DNA of 64,000 nt from Betaproteobacteria bacterium. Its GTDB lineage: Bacteria > Pseudomonadota > Gammaproteobacteria > Burkholderiales > SG8-39. Below the pieces are notes generated by a model. It was not told the DNA's origin. It was given only the letters and a program-made list of their open reading frames with translations, and ran no database searches. Positions 8,801-19,199 of this stretch are shown in pieces (the first letter of the stretch is position 1; the number at the start of each line of letters is the position of its first letter). The translations under genes and the position numbers were made by a program. Location: assembly GCA_016210745.1 (NCBI GenBank), contig JACQTO010000149.1, positions 1-64,000 of the forward strand, read 5' to 3'.

Positions 8801-10477
8801 ATGGCAGGCAATTGGCGCTCTAAGCTCATCACCCAGGGTGTGGCGCGCTCACCTAACCGCGCGATGCTTCGCGCCGTGGGCTTCACCGACGCCGATTTCG
8901 ACAAACCCATCGTCGGGGTGGCCAACGGCCATTCGACGCTCAATCCCTGCAACGCCGGCATCCAGCCGCTTGTAAACCGCACCATCGCGGCACTCAAGGA
9001 ATCGGGCGCCATGCCCCAGGTGTTCGGGTTTCCAACCGTCACCGACGGCATCGGCATGGGCACCGAGGGCATGAAGTATTCGCTCGTGTCGCGCGAAGTC
9101 ATCGCCGATGCGGTGGAAACCTCGGTGAACGGCCAGCTTATGGACGGGGTGGTCTGCGTGGGCGGTTGCGACAAGAACATGCCCGGCAGCCTGATCGCCA
9201 TGGCGCGCATGAACGTGCCCGGCATTTTCGTCTACGCGGGCACGATCAAGCCCGGTCACTGGAAGGGCGAGTCGCTCACTATCGTCTCGTCGTTCGAGGC
9301 CGTGGGCGCTTTCAGCGCAGGCAAAATGGCCCGGGAAGACTACGAGGGCATCGAGAGAAACGCCTGCCCTTCCACCGGGGCCTGCGGCGGCATGTATACC
9401 GCGAACACGATGTCGTCTTCCTTCGAGGCGCTGGGCATGAGCCTGCTCGGCTCTTCGCAAATGGCCTGTCCGGATCCGGAGAAAGCCGATTCGGCCGCGG
9501 AGTCCGCGCGCGTGCTGCTCAACGCGATTCGCAACCAGATCCGGCCGCGCAACATCATCACGCGCAAATCGATCGAAAATGCGATCGCGCTCGTGATGGC
9601 CACCGGCGGGTCGACCAATGCCGTGCTGCATTACCTCGCCATCGCGCACGCGGCCGGGGTGCGCTGGACGATCGACGACTTCGAGCGCGTGCGCAGAAAA
9701 GTGCCGGTGCTGTGCGACCTCAAACCATCGGGCCGGTATGTGGCCACCGATTTCCACGCTGCCGGGGGCGTGCCGCAGGTGCTGAAAATCCTGCTGAACG
9801 AAGGCCTTGTGCACGGCGAGTGCGTGACCATCACCGGCAAGACGCTCGCCCAGGAGTTGAAGAACGTACCCGACCAACCGCGCAAGGACCAGGACGTGAT
9901 CCGTGCTTTCGATCGGCCCATGTATTCGCACGGGCACATCGCCATTCTCAAGGGCAACCTGGCGCCCGAAGGTTGCGTGGCCAAGATCACTGGGCTGAAG
10001 AAAACATCGATCACCGGGCCGGCGCGCGTGTTCAACTCCGAGCCAGAATGCATGACCGCGATCATGGCGAACAAGATCCGCGCGGGCGATGTGCTCGTAA
10101 TCCGTTACGAAGGTCCCAAGGGAGGGCCCGGGATGCAGGAGATGCTCGCGCCGACTTCGGCCATCATCGGCCAGGGGCTGGGCGAATCGGTGGGTTTCAT
10201 CACCGACGGTCGATTCTCCGGCGGCACCTGGGGCATGGTGGTAGGGCACATCGCGCCGGAAGCCTATGTCGGGGGCACCATCGCACTGGTGAAGAACGGC
10301 GATTCCATCACCATCGATGCGAACAAGCGGCTCATACAACTGAACGTCCCCGCCAAGGAGCTCTCTGCGCGGCGCAAGAAATGGAAACCGCCGAAACCGC
10401 GTTACACGCGCGGGCTGCTGGCGAAATACATGAAGCTCGTCTCAACCGCGAGCAAGGGCGCGATCACCGACGGCTAA
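8801..10477 (+). CDS. ilvD: Dihydroxy-acid dehydratase
   Basis: A 558-residue IlvD/Edd family dehydratase that converts 2,3-dihydroxy-acids to 2-oxo acids in valine, isoleucine and pantothenate synthesis. Iron-sulfur ligands and signatures are in place: [17 protein letters not shown] and [18 protein letters not shown], with the C-terminal family signature [19 protein letters not shown]. The ATG at 8801 ([14 protein letters not shown]) has AAGGGG six bases upstream and matches the usual family N-terminus; the reading frame stays open far upstream but that extension is not protein-like. The 136-nt gap to the divergent hydrolase contains TACAAT at 8761-8766, a possible -10 box with a weak -35. 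Confidence 0.95.
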   Translation: MAGNWRSKLITQGVARSPNRAMLRAVGFTDADFDKPIVGVANGHSTLNPCNAGIQPLVNRTIAALKESGAMPQVFGFPTVTDGIGMGTEGMKYSLVSREVIADAVETSVNGQLMDGVVCVGGCDKNMPGSLIAMARMNVPGIFVYAGTIKPGHWKGESLTIVSSFEAVGAFSAGKMAREDYEGIERNACPSTGACGGMYTANTMSSSFEALGMSLLGSSQMACPDPEKADSAAESARVLLNAIRNQIRPRNIITRKSIENAIALVMATGGSTNAVLHYLAIAHAAGVRWTIDDFERVRRKVPVLCDLKPSGRYVATDFHAAGGVPQVLKILLNEGLVHGECVTITGKTLAQELKNVPDQPRKDQDVIRAFDRPMYSHGHIAILKGNLAPEGCVAKITGLKKTSITGPARVFNSEPECMTAIMANKIRAGDVLVIRYEGPKGGPGMQEMLAPTSAIIGQGLGESVGFITDGRFSGGTWGMVVGHIAPEAYVGGTIALVKNGDSITIDANKRLIQLNVPAKELSARRKKWKPPKPRYTRGLLAKYMKLVSTASKGAITDG

Positions 10478-10555
10478 TAACCCTGTTCGGCGCGCAGTAG
10501 CGTTCGTTAGCCAGGCGGCGGATAATTTTTCTCTTCTTCGGCGTAAGCGCCTCTC

Positions 10556-12613
<2,058 letters not shown>

Positions 12614-12676
12614 CGCGTTGCTGGGCCCGCCGAAGGCGCGAGCGTGAAAAGTCGTCAGAGACCGGCCGCTGCCAAA

Positions 12677-12705
12677 TTGACATCCCCCAGGGCCGACCGG
12701 ATAAT
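12677..12705 (+). promoter_or_regulatory. Sigma70-type promoter for the Liv-type receptor gene
   Basis: TTGACA at 12677-12682 is a perfect -35 hexamer; GATAAT at 12700-12705 differs from the -10 consensus by one base. The spacer is 17 nt. Transcription would start near 12712, and the coding ATG follows at 12734 with GGAGG at about 12722. This is the best-scoring promoter by eye in the window and suggests strong expression of the receptor. Confidence 0.75.
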
Positions 12706-12733
12706 CAGCGGTCATTTTTCCGGAGGTTTCCTC

Positions 12734-14014
12734 ATGTCTCGCACCCGTCTTGGCCTCACACTCGCGGCACTTGCGGCTCTCGGGCTTGCCGGTTGCGGCA
12801 AGGAAGAACCCAAGCCGGCGCCGCCGGCAGCGCCGCCGGCACCGCCTTCGATGACGGTGAAAATCGGCCACGTCGCGCCGCTGACCGGCGGCATCGCGCA
12901 TCTGGGAAAGGACAACGAGAACGGCGCCAAGCTTTCCATCGAGCAGGCGAATGCTGCAAGGATCAAGATCGAAGGCAAGGAAGTGAAATTCGAGCTGATC
13001 GCCGAAGACGACCAGGCCGACCCCAAGGTCGGAACAACCGTGGCGCAGAAGCTGGTCGATGCCAAAGTCGTCGGCGTAGTCGGCCACCTCAATTCCGGCA
13101 CCTCGATTCCGGCTTCGGCTATTTATAGCCAGGCAGGCATTCCGATGATCTCGGGCTCGGCGACCAATCCCCAGTTCACCGAACAGGGGTTCAAGGGTGT
13201 GTTCCGCGTCGTCGGTCGCGACGATCAGCAGGGGCCGGCGATTGCCGGCTACCTCGCGAGCGAGAACAAGCCCAAGCTTGTCGCGGTAATCGACGATGCC
13301 ACCGCCTACGGCGAAGGTCTCGCCAACGAGGTCGAGAAAGCGCTCAAGGCGGCCAAGGTCAAGGTACTGCCGCGCGAGAAAGGCGACGACAAGAAGACCG
13401 ATTGGAAGGCGATTCTCACCAAGCTCAAAGGCCGCAAGCCCGACGCCGTGTTCTATGGGGGCATGGACGCCACCGGCGGACCGCTGGTGAAGCAGGCGCG
13501 CGAGCTCGGCATCAAAACGGTATTTGCGTTCGGCGATGGCGCCTGTACCGACAAGATGAGCGAGCTCGCCGGCGAGGCTGCCGAAGGGCTCCTGTGCTCG
13601 CAGGCCGGCATCCCGCCGAAGGCAGCCGACAAGAAATTTCTCGACGCCTACCGCTCGAAGTTCAACACTGATCCTATCCTGTACTCGCCCTTCACTTTTG
13701 ATTCGACCAACCTGCTGATCGAGGCCATGAAGAAGGCCAATTCCGCCGATCCGGCCAAATATCTGCCTGAGCTTGCCAAGATCAGCTACAAAGGTGCGAC
13801 CGGGAAAATCGAGTTCGATGACAAGGGCGACCGCAAAGACGCGGAGATGACGATTTTCACCATGAAAGGCGGCAAGATAGAGCCGCTGGCGATAATCAAG
13901 AGCGGCGCGACCATAAAATACGAGGATTTCATCAAGGCTGCGGCAGCAGAACCGGCCGCACCCGCGCCGGAGGCGCAAAAGCCGCAGCCGGCGCCGGAAG
14001 CGGCCAAGAAATAA
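12734..14014 (+). CDS. Branched-chain amino acid-type ABC transporter substrate-binding lipoprotein (LivJ/LivK-like)
   Basis: A 426-residue periplasmic binding protein type I. The N-terminus is a lipoprotein signal with lipobox LGLAGC, followed by a proline/alanine linker. The binding domain opens VKIGHVAPLTGGIAHLGKDN and has NGAKLSIEQAN, AEDDQADP and VVGVVGHLNSGTSIPAS, all typical of Leu/Ile/Val-type receptors. The C-terminus is an odd proline-alanine-rich tail ending in lysines. The ATG at 12734 is chosen for its GGAGG site and signal peptide. The matching permease and ATPase genes are not adjacent; livHMGF lies 6.8 kb downstream and is the likely partner. The ligand may be an amino acid or another carboxylate. 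Confidence 0.88.
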   Translation: MSRTRLGLTLAALAALGLAGCGKEEPKPAPPAAPPAPPSMTVKIGHVAPLTGGIAHLGKDNENGAKLSIEQANAARIKIEGKEVKFELIAEDDQADPKVGTTVAQKLVDAKVVGVVGHLNSGTSIPASAIYSQAGIPMISGSATNPQFTEQGFKGVFRVVGRDDQQGPAIAGYLASENKPKLVAVIDDATAYGEGLANEVEKALKAAKVKVLPREKGDDKKTDWKAILTKLKGRKPDAVFYGGMDATGGPLVKQARELGIKTVFAFGDGACTDKMSELAGEAAEGLLCSQAGIPPKAADKKFLDAYRSKFNTDPILYSPFTFDSTNLLIEAMKKANSADPAKYLPELAKISYKGATGKIEFDDKGDRKDAEMTIFTMKGGKIEPLAIIKSGATIKYEDFIKAAAAEPAAPAPEAQKPQPAPEAAKK

Positions 14015-14017
14015 TAT

Positions 14018-14034
14018 CCGCGCCAGTGGCGCGG
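14018..14034 (+). terminator. Short GC hairpin after the receptor gene
   Basis: CCGCGCC and GGCGCGG form a 7-bp stem with an AGT loop, starting 3 nt after the stop codon. No T-run follows, so an intrinsic terminator is not demonstrated; it could instead protect the 3' end of the receptor transcript. Confidence 0.3.
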
Positions 14035-14103
14035 CCGCGGTGAATGCGACGCTGTTGGTGGCCTCGCGATCGCGGCGCCATTTCTTTCTACGGAGTCACC
14101 ACG

Positions 14104-15078
14104 ATGCCTATTCGAATCCGCCTTTCGGTTCTTCTCCTGCTGACCCTGGCCTTCTCCTGCGGCGCCTATGCCCAGGGGTGGCCCACGCGGCCTGTGCGCA
14201 TGATCGTGCCTTTCGCTCCCGGCGGCACCACCGACATCACGGCAAGGCTGATCGCGCCGAAAATGCAGCAGGCGCTCGGACAGCCCGTTATCGTTGAAAA
14301 CCGCACCGGGGCGGGTGGGACCATCGCCACCGAATTCGTGGTGAAATCGGCCCCGGACGGCTATACGCTGCTGATGGCCGGCGGCGGGCCGACCTTCATC
14401 GCGCCCCTTGCCCCCAAGCCCCGTTACGATTCGCTGCGCGATTTGGCGATGATCTCGAACGTGAACACCAATCCGCAGGTGCTGCTGGTGCATCCCTCGG
14501 TGCCGGCGAAGAACGTGCGCGAGCTCATCGCCTATGCCAAGGCGAACCCGGGCAAGCTCAACTTCGGTACGGCGGGCATGATCTCGTTGATACATCTTTC
14601 GGCCGAGGTGTTCAATCACATGGCGGGCGTGAACACCGTCCTGGTGCACTACAAGGGCGGCGCGCCGGCGACCGCGGCCGCGATGGCGGGCGAAGTCCAG
14701 GCGACGTTTGCCAACCCGTCGGATGCGATCCCCCAGATGAAAAGCGGCAAGCTGCGCGCCCTGGCTGTAACCGGCAGCGCCCGCTTGGCGCAGATGCCGG
14801 AGCTGCCCACCATCACCTCCTCGGGGCTGCCGGGATTCGTGGCCGATACCTTCAACGGCGTGGTCGCACCGGCCGGCACCAGCCCGGAAATCATCGCCCG
14901 CCTATCGCGCATCATCCAGGAAATAGTGAAGGAGCCGGCCATCAGCCAGCGCATGCTCGAACTAGGCACCACGCCTGTCGGGGACACGCCGGAGCAGTTT
15001 CGCGCCTATTTGCAGGCGCAGGTCAACTTCTGGTCGAAATCGCTGCGCGCTTCAGGCATCAAGCTTAACGAGTTCTAA
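14104..15078 (+). CDS. Tripartite tricarboxylate transporter receptor, Bug/TctC family
   Basis: A 324-residue secreted solute receptor. Residues 1-23 form a signal peptide ending AYAQG. The mature start WPTRPVRMIVPFAPGGTTD is the Bug/TctC signature, and VVENR-like IVENRTGAGGTIATE with the HYKGGAPATAAAMAGEVQ region confirm the family. These periplasmic receptors capture carboxylates and are hugely expanded in Burkholderiales; most are orphans with no adjacent TctAB permease, as here. The ATG at 14104 follows an ACGGAG site. The ligand is unknown. Confidence 0.92.
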   Translation: MPIRIRLSVLLLLTLAFSCGAYAQGWPTRPVRMIVPFAPGGTTDITARLIAPKMQQALGQPVIVENRTGAGGTIATEFVVKSAPDGYTLLMAGGGPTFIAPLAPKPRYDSLRDLAMISNVNTNPQVLLVHPSVPAKNVRELIAYAKANPGKLNFGTAGMISLIHLSAEVFNHMAGVNTVLVHYKGGAPATAAAMAGEVQATFANPSDAIPQMKSGKLRALAVTGSARLAQMPELPTITSSGLPGFVADTFNGVVAPAGTSPEIIARLSRIIQEIVKEPAISQRMLELGTTPVGDTPEQFRAYLQAQVNFWSKSLRASGIKLNEF

Positions 15079-15112
15079 CCAGATATATTTGAAATTTGGC
15101 TTCTGCGATGTT

Positions 15113-15223
15113 GCGCGGACGAAAAAGCCGTCCGCGCGATCTCGGATAAAACCCTACCAAGTCCCTGCCGTTAACCATAACGGCGTTCTCTGCACGGATG
15201 TCGTCTATCCGTGCAGAGAACGC
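15113..15223. repeat. Pair of inverted repeats downstream of the Bug receptor
   Basis: Between the Bug receptor and the convergent racemase lie two hairpins. The first has 9-bp arms GCGCGGACG/CGTCCGCGC at 15113-15121 and 15129-15137. The second has perfect 17-bp arms starting GCGTTCTCTGCACGG at 15183-15199 and 15207-15223 with a 7-nt loop, preceded by a small CCGTTA/TAACGG palindrome near 15168-15183. Neither has a T-tract. They could act in transcript ending or stability for the two converging genes, or be remnants of a mobile repeat. Confidence 0.6.
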
Positions 15224-15332
15224 GGTTGGCGCGCGCAGCGCGCAAATCCGCTGGCGGCATGAGACAGGAGTCAAGACGCCGTACATAACGAGTTCGCAGC
15301 GCAATCCGCGCCCGCGAAAGCTCGGGAGGCGC

Positions 15333-16070
15333 TCAGCGTGCGAGCAGCTGCCGCAGTTTCGCCACCGCGCTCTCCGGGGTCGTGAGAACCGGCCGGGCGC
15401 AAGCTTCCGCCGCAGCCTCGGCCGCGCGCGACATCGAGAACTGGGCCAAGCACACCACGTCGCAGGCAGAGATCGATTTCGCCGCCGCCGTGACTATGCG
15501 GTCGTGCGCAAGGGCGTCGCCCGCCTGTAGCGCCTCCATGGCGCCTTCGGCCAGGGCGCCGTGCACGCGGATTGTCTTGCCCGCCGCGCGCGCGGCATCG
15601 AGCAATTCTGCCTCCAGCGCCGGCAGCGTGGGCTGGAAACTGGCGATCAAGCCGATGTTCGGGCCGAGGGCGAGCGCTTCCTCCAACATGGCTTCGTTCG
15701 GCTTGAGTATCGGGATTGCCGCTTGGGCCTTGCACGCCTCGATTGCCGTGCCGAACGCCGAGCAGGTGAACAGAATCGCGTCAGCGCCCGAGCGCTCGGC
15801 GTAGCGCGCGAGCGCGAGCAAGCGGCCGGTCATCGCCTCGGTCAGCCGGCCGTCGCGCTGGCGATCGCGCGAGAGCGAATCTTCGAGCAGATTGATAAGC
15901 TCGGCCTCCGGCCAGAGCCGTGCGAACGCGGCGGCGATCGGCCCAATCGAGAGCGCCGTGGCGTGAATCAGGAAAATCCTCGGGTTCAAGAGTTGCCTCG
16001 GGTTTGCCCGGGCCGTCGCGTCATTGCCGCCCCGGAGAGTTTCGTCTTGCGCATCGCGTTTCTGCTTCAA
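15333..16070 (-). CDS. Aspartate/glutamate racemase superfamily protein
   Basis: A protein of up to 245 residues from the Asp/Glu/hydantoin racemase and arylmalonate decarboxylase superfamily. Two catalytic-type cysteines are visible in the expected positions: ILFTCSAFGTAIE and VVCLAQFSMSRAA. The start is uncertain: the first 25 residues (MKQKRDAQDE...) look non-conserved and the family core starts near NPRIFLIHATALSIGPI. Cytoplasmic. The substrate cannot be inferred; such proteins often accompany solute-uptake genes and act on hydantoins, malonates or dicarboxylic acids. Convergent with the Bug receptor gene. Confidence 0.78.
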   Translation of the reverse strand: MKQKRDAQDETLRGGNDATARANPRQLLNPRIFLIHATALSIGPIAAAFARLWPEAELINLLEDSLSRDRQRDGRLTEAMTGRLLALARYAERSGADAILFTCSAFGTAIEACKAQAAIPILKPNEAMLEEALALGPNIGLIASFQPTLPALEAELLDAARAAGKTIRVHGALAEGAMEALQAGDALAHDRIVTAAAKSISACDVVCLAQFSMSRAAEAAAEACARPVLTTPESAVAKLRQLLAR

Positions 16071-16130
16071 TAGGACAAGGCGATATTAGCTTACCCACGC
16101 AAATGCGTGCGCTGCGAGGACATGGCTCGC

Positions 16131-16136
16131 TACAAT
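16131..16136 (+). promoter_or_regulatory. TACAAT -10 box placed for a leaderless transcript
   Basis: TACAAT lies exactly 6 nt before the ATG at 16143, so the predicted transcription start coincides with the A of the start codon. No good Shine-Dalgarno is positioned upstream of that ATG. The -35 region is weak. Confidence 0.45.
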
Positions 16137-16142
16137 ACGCCG

Positions 16143-16700
16143 ATGGCGTCTTCCCCTGGCCACACCGTTACGCTCACCTGCCATCCCGATGCTCACGGCG
16201 AGGCGGTGCGTCGGATCGGTGCGCGCGTCGCGAGAACACCGGGCGGCACGCTGGCGATCACCTACATCATCGAGGCAGACATCGATCGATTGCGCGTTCC
16301 GGCGCCCCGTCCACCCGCTATTGCCCAAAGGCTCTGGCAACACACCTGCTGCGAGATGTTCATCGCCCGCAAGGATTCCCCGGCATACCATGAATTCAAT
16401 CTCGCGCCTTCGGGCGAATGGGCGGCATACGCATTCGATCGCTATCGCGACGGTGCCCTTCTTCCCGAGGAGGCGCTCGAGCCGCATGTCGTGGTTCGCA
16501 GCACGCGGGAAGAACTGGAGCTCGATGCCGTGATACGCCTGGACCGGCTGTCGCGGACGTACGCCGAAACGCCTCTCTTGCTTGCGCTATCGGCAGTTAT
16601 CGAAGACGAAGACGGGTCGCTTTCGTATTGGGCGCTCAGGCACCCTCCGGGCGCGCCCGATTTCCATCACCCTCATGCCTTCGCCCTGGAGCTCGAATGA
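16143..16700 (+). CDS. DOMON-like domain protein
   Basis: About 185 residues, resembling the DOMON-like proteins that are often encoded next to DUF1343/NamZ genes in proteobacteria. It is beta-rich with a cluster LWQHTCCEMFIARKD, then YHEFNLAPSGEWAAYAFDRY, and a C-terminus ending in an HHPHAF segment. No signal peptide is seen. DOMON folds bind heme or sugars in other proteins, but no ligand-binding residue is established for this subgroup. Its stop overlaps the next start in an ATGA arrangement, indicating translational coupling to the NamZ-like gene. Upstream in-frame ATGs (16107 and 16122) are possible but less likely, because the TACAAT box would lie inside the gene. Confidence 0.75.
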   Translation: MASSPGHTVTLTCHPDAHGEAVRRIGARVARTPGGTLAITYIIEADIDRLRVPAPRPPAIAQRLWQHTCCEMFIARKDSPAYHEFNLAPSGEWAAYAFDRYRDGALLPEEALEPHVVVRSTREELELDAVIRLDRLSRTYAETPLLLALSAVIEDEDGSLSYWALRHPPGAPDFHHPHAFALELE

Positions 16701-17902
16701 AGTGCGGCGTTGATCGCCTGCTCGAAGACCCGGTGCTGCGCAGGCCGCTTGCGGGCCGGCGTGTCGCGCTGCTCTCGCATCCGGCGTCGGTGACGCGCGA
16801 TCTCGTGCATTCGCTGGACGCGCTCGCTGCGCTTCCCGACATCGACCTGGCCGCGGCCTTCGGCCCCCAGCACGGCCTGCGCGGCGACAAACAGGACAAC
16901 ATGGTCGAGTCGCCGGACTTCACCGACCCCGTGCATGGCATCCCGGTTTTCAGCCTGTATGGCAAGGTGCGCCGTCCTACGGCGCAGATGATGGATAGCT
17001 TCGACGTTCTGCTTATCGATCTGCAGGACTTGGGCTGCCGCGTCTATACCTTCGCCACGACGCTGCTCTATGTCCTCGAGGCCGCTGCCGCGCACGGGAA
17101 AAGCGTCTGGGTACTCGATCGGCCCAACCCGGCGGGCCGTCCGATCGAGGGATTGAAGCTGCGCGGCGGATGGGAAAGTTTTGTCGGCGCGGGGCCGCTG
17201 CCGATGCGTCACGGGCTCACGCTGGGCGAGCTGGCGAAGTGGTTCGTGCGCACGCGCGGCCTGGAAGTGGAATGCGAAGTGGTGACCATGGAGGGCTGGG
17301 CGCCGGCTGGCGCCCCGGGCTACGGCTGGCCTTTGGGTGAGCGCGCCTGGGTGAACCCGAGCCCCAACGCATCCAACCTGTGGATGGCGCGCTGCTACGC
17401 CGGAACGGTGATGCTGGAAGGCACGACGCTATCCGAAGGACGGGGTACGACGCGGCCGCTTGAACTCTTCGGCGCGCCCGATCTCGCGCCGCGCGCCCTG
17501 CTCGCGGCGATGGAATCGCTTGCGCCCCAATGGATGCGCGGTTGCCGGCTGCGCGAATGCCGGTTTGAACCGGCTTTTCACAAACACGCGAGCACGCTCT
17601 GCGCGGGACTTCAGATTCACGTCGAGGACGCGGCTTACGAGCACAACGCGTTTCGGCCCTGGCGGCTGCTCGCTCTCGTTTTCAAGGCCCTGCGCTCGCT
17701 TCGTCCGGACTACGCGTTGTGGCGCGATTTCCCCTACGAATACGAACACGGGCGTCTTGCCATCGATCTCATCAACGGATCGGAGCTCCTGCGCCGGTGG
17801 GTGGATGATTCGGCCGCCCTCGCACCCGACCTCGATGCGCTCGCAGCGCCCGACGAGCAAGCGTGGCGCGAGGAGCGCGAGGCCGTGCTGCTATACCGCT
17901 AA
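16697..17902 (+). CDS. DUF1343 family protein, NamZ-like exo-beta-N-acetylmuramidase
   Basis: A 401-residue DUF1343 protein. Family marks include GRRVALLSHPASV, AAFGPQHGLRGDKQDNM, the VYGL-type VFSLYGKVRRPT, FDVLLIDLQDLGCRVYTF, VLDRPNPAGR and EGTTLSEGRGTTRPLELFG. NamZ, the characterised member, releases N-acetylmuramic acid from peptidoglycan glycans. Unlike secreted Bacillus NamZ, no signal peptide is visible here, so a cytoplasmic recycling role or a different route is possible. The ATG at 16697 overlaps the upstream stop by 4 nt (ATGA), which decides the start. Confidence 0.85.
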   Translation: MKCGVDRLLEDPVLRRPLAGRRVALLSHPASVTRDLVHSLDALAALPDIDLAAAFGPQHGLRGDKQDNMVESPDFTDPVHGIPVFSLYGKVRRPTAQMMDSFDVLLIDLQDLGCRVYTFATTLLYVLEAAAAHGKSVWVLDRPNPAGRPIEGLKLRGGWESFVGAGPLPMRHGLTLGELAKWFVRTRGLEVECEVVTMEGWAPAGAPGYGWPLGERAWVNPSPNASNLWMARCYAGTVMLEGTTLSEGRGTTRPLELFGAPDLAPRALLAAMESLAPQWMRGCRLRECRFEPAFHKHASTLCAGLQIHVEDAAYEHNAFRPWRLLALVFKALRSLRPDYALWRDFPYEYEHGRLAIDLINGSELLRRWVDDSAALAPDLDALAAPDEQAWREEREAVLLYR

Positions 17903-17971
17903 GGCGCGATTTGCGCGCCCGAGACAGAGGAGTCAGGCCAAATCAAGCTTGTCCTCACGCTAAGCATCATA

Positions 17972-19177
17972 TTGGTGGGCCTCGCGGGCCGCTCCGCCGT
18001 CGACAAGGTGCTCACGCTGCGCGGAGGACCCGAGCTCGTGGCAAGCTGGGCCCAGCTCGGCTCGATCATCGAGCTCGTCGCCGGGGTCGCGTTGGCTGGC
18101 GTGGGCACCGGCATTTCGGTGATGGTGGCCCAGTCGGCTCGACTCGATCACCAGCAAAGCCTCTTGCGCGAATCGCTCAGGCTGGGCTTGGCCGTGTCGG
18201 TTCCGGCCATGTTGGCGATCGCGGCAGTCTCCGCCTGCTTTCCCGAGGCGCTCGCCGGCAGCGGCGTCTCGCGCGCCCTGCTTGTTTCGAGCGCCGTGAT
18301 CGGGTGCTTCGCGGTTGTGCCCGGGATGGTCAACGGCTACTGGCTCGGGCAGCAACGCCGCGATCGAATGCTCGCCCTATCGATCGCGGCGGCGGTTCTG
18401 CCTCTCCTGGCTGCAGTGGGCGCGCCGCAATCCGGCGTCCTCGCAGCCCTCGCGGTGTCGCAAGCGCTGCCTGCGCTTGCAGTGGTGTTTGTCATCGGAG
18501 CGAGTTCATCGACGCCGGGCGCCTCGCCGCAATGGGAGCAGAACCGAAGGACGCTGCGACGTTACGTGACTCCGGGGGTGGTGATCGGCGTGCTCACGCC
18601 GGCATCGATGCTGGCGGCTCGCAGTATCGTCTCCAGCGTCATGTCCTGGCACGACGCGGGACTGTTGCAGTCGCTTTGGCGCGTGTCGGACTGGGTCGCA
18701 AGTGTTGCAGGCGGGATCATGGCCGTTTATTTTCTGCCGCGGCTCAGCGCCGCTCACGGCACGCCGCGGTTTGCCCTGGAGCTCAGGCGCACCGCATTGA
18801 TGACTATCGCGCCGGCCGCCGTCGCACTGGCGATGCTGTTCGCTCTTCAGCGCCCCGTCTTCGCTTTGCTCTATGACGCGAGTTTCCGCATGTCCGATAC
18901 GACGGTAGCGCTCTTCTTCGCCGGGAGTCTGGCGCGCATCGCGTCATGGGTGCCGTTTTTCGCGCTTTATGCGATGAGGCGAACGAGAGCGGTTACCGCG
19001 GGTGAATTCCTGTCGCTGCCGCTGTTCGCCGCGCTTCTGGGCGTATTTCAAGACGGGCTCACCCTCGAGCGGGCCAGCGCGCTGTGGCTGCTCGCCTACC
19101 TCGCTTATTGGCTGTTCAACCGAACGATGGTGAAACGCGCCCGAATCCATGAGCCCCATGGCGGTCGCGCCGACTAG
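17972..19177 (+). CDS. MOP-superfamily polysaccharide/oligosaccharide flippase-like membrane protein
   Basis: About 400 residues with 10-12 hydrophobic segments and the flippase-like N-terminal pattern (a small-residue repeat followed by GPELVASWAQLGSII). It resembles Wzx-type exporters that flip lipid-linked sugars across the inner membrane; the substrate is unknown. The annotated start here is the TTG at 17972, but it lacks a ribosome site. A strong GAGGAG at 17927-17932 is ideally placed for an ATC codon at 17942, which would give the more natural N-terminus KLVLTLSIILVGLAGR and complete the first membrane helix. No ATG lies between the upstream stop (17902) and 17972. It follows the NamZ-like gene in the same direction. 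Confidence 0.75.
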   Translation: MVGLAGRSAVDKVLTLRGGPELVASWAQLGSIIELVAGVALAGVGTGISVMVAQSARLDHQQSLLRESLRLGLAVSVPAMLAIAAVSACFPEALAGSGVSRALLVSSAVIGCFAVVPGMVNGYWLGQQRRDRMLALSIAAAVLPLLAAVGAPQSGVLAALAVSQALPALAVVFVIGASSSTPGASPQWEQNRRTLRRYVTPGVVIGVLTPASMLAARSIVSSVMSWHDAGLLQSLWRVSDWVASVAGGIMAVYFLPRLSAAHGTPRFALELRRTALMTIAPAAVALAMLFALQRPVFALLYDASFRMSDTTVALFFAGSLARIASWVPFFALYAMRRTRAVTAGEFLSLPLFAALLGVFQDGLTLERASALWLLAYLAYWLFNRTMVKRARIHEPHGGRAD

Positions 19178-19199
19178 AGCCGCATTCACGCCGCCTGGT

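Noticed and set aside
8849-10339. Minus-strand open frame opposite ilvD and the +1-frame open reading at 9166-10500
   Set aside because: Both overlap the fully conserved ilvD reading frame; their translations are His/Arg-rich without motifs.
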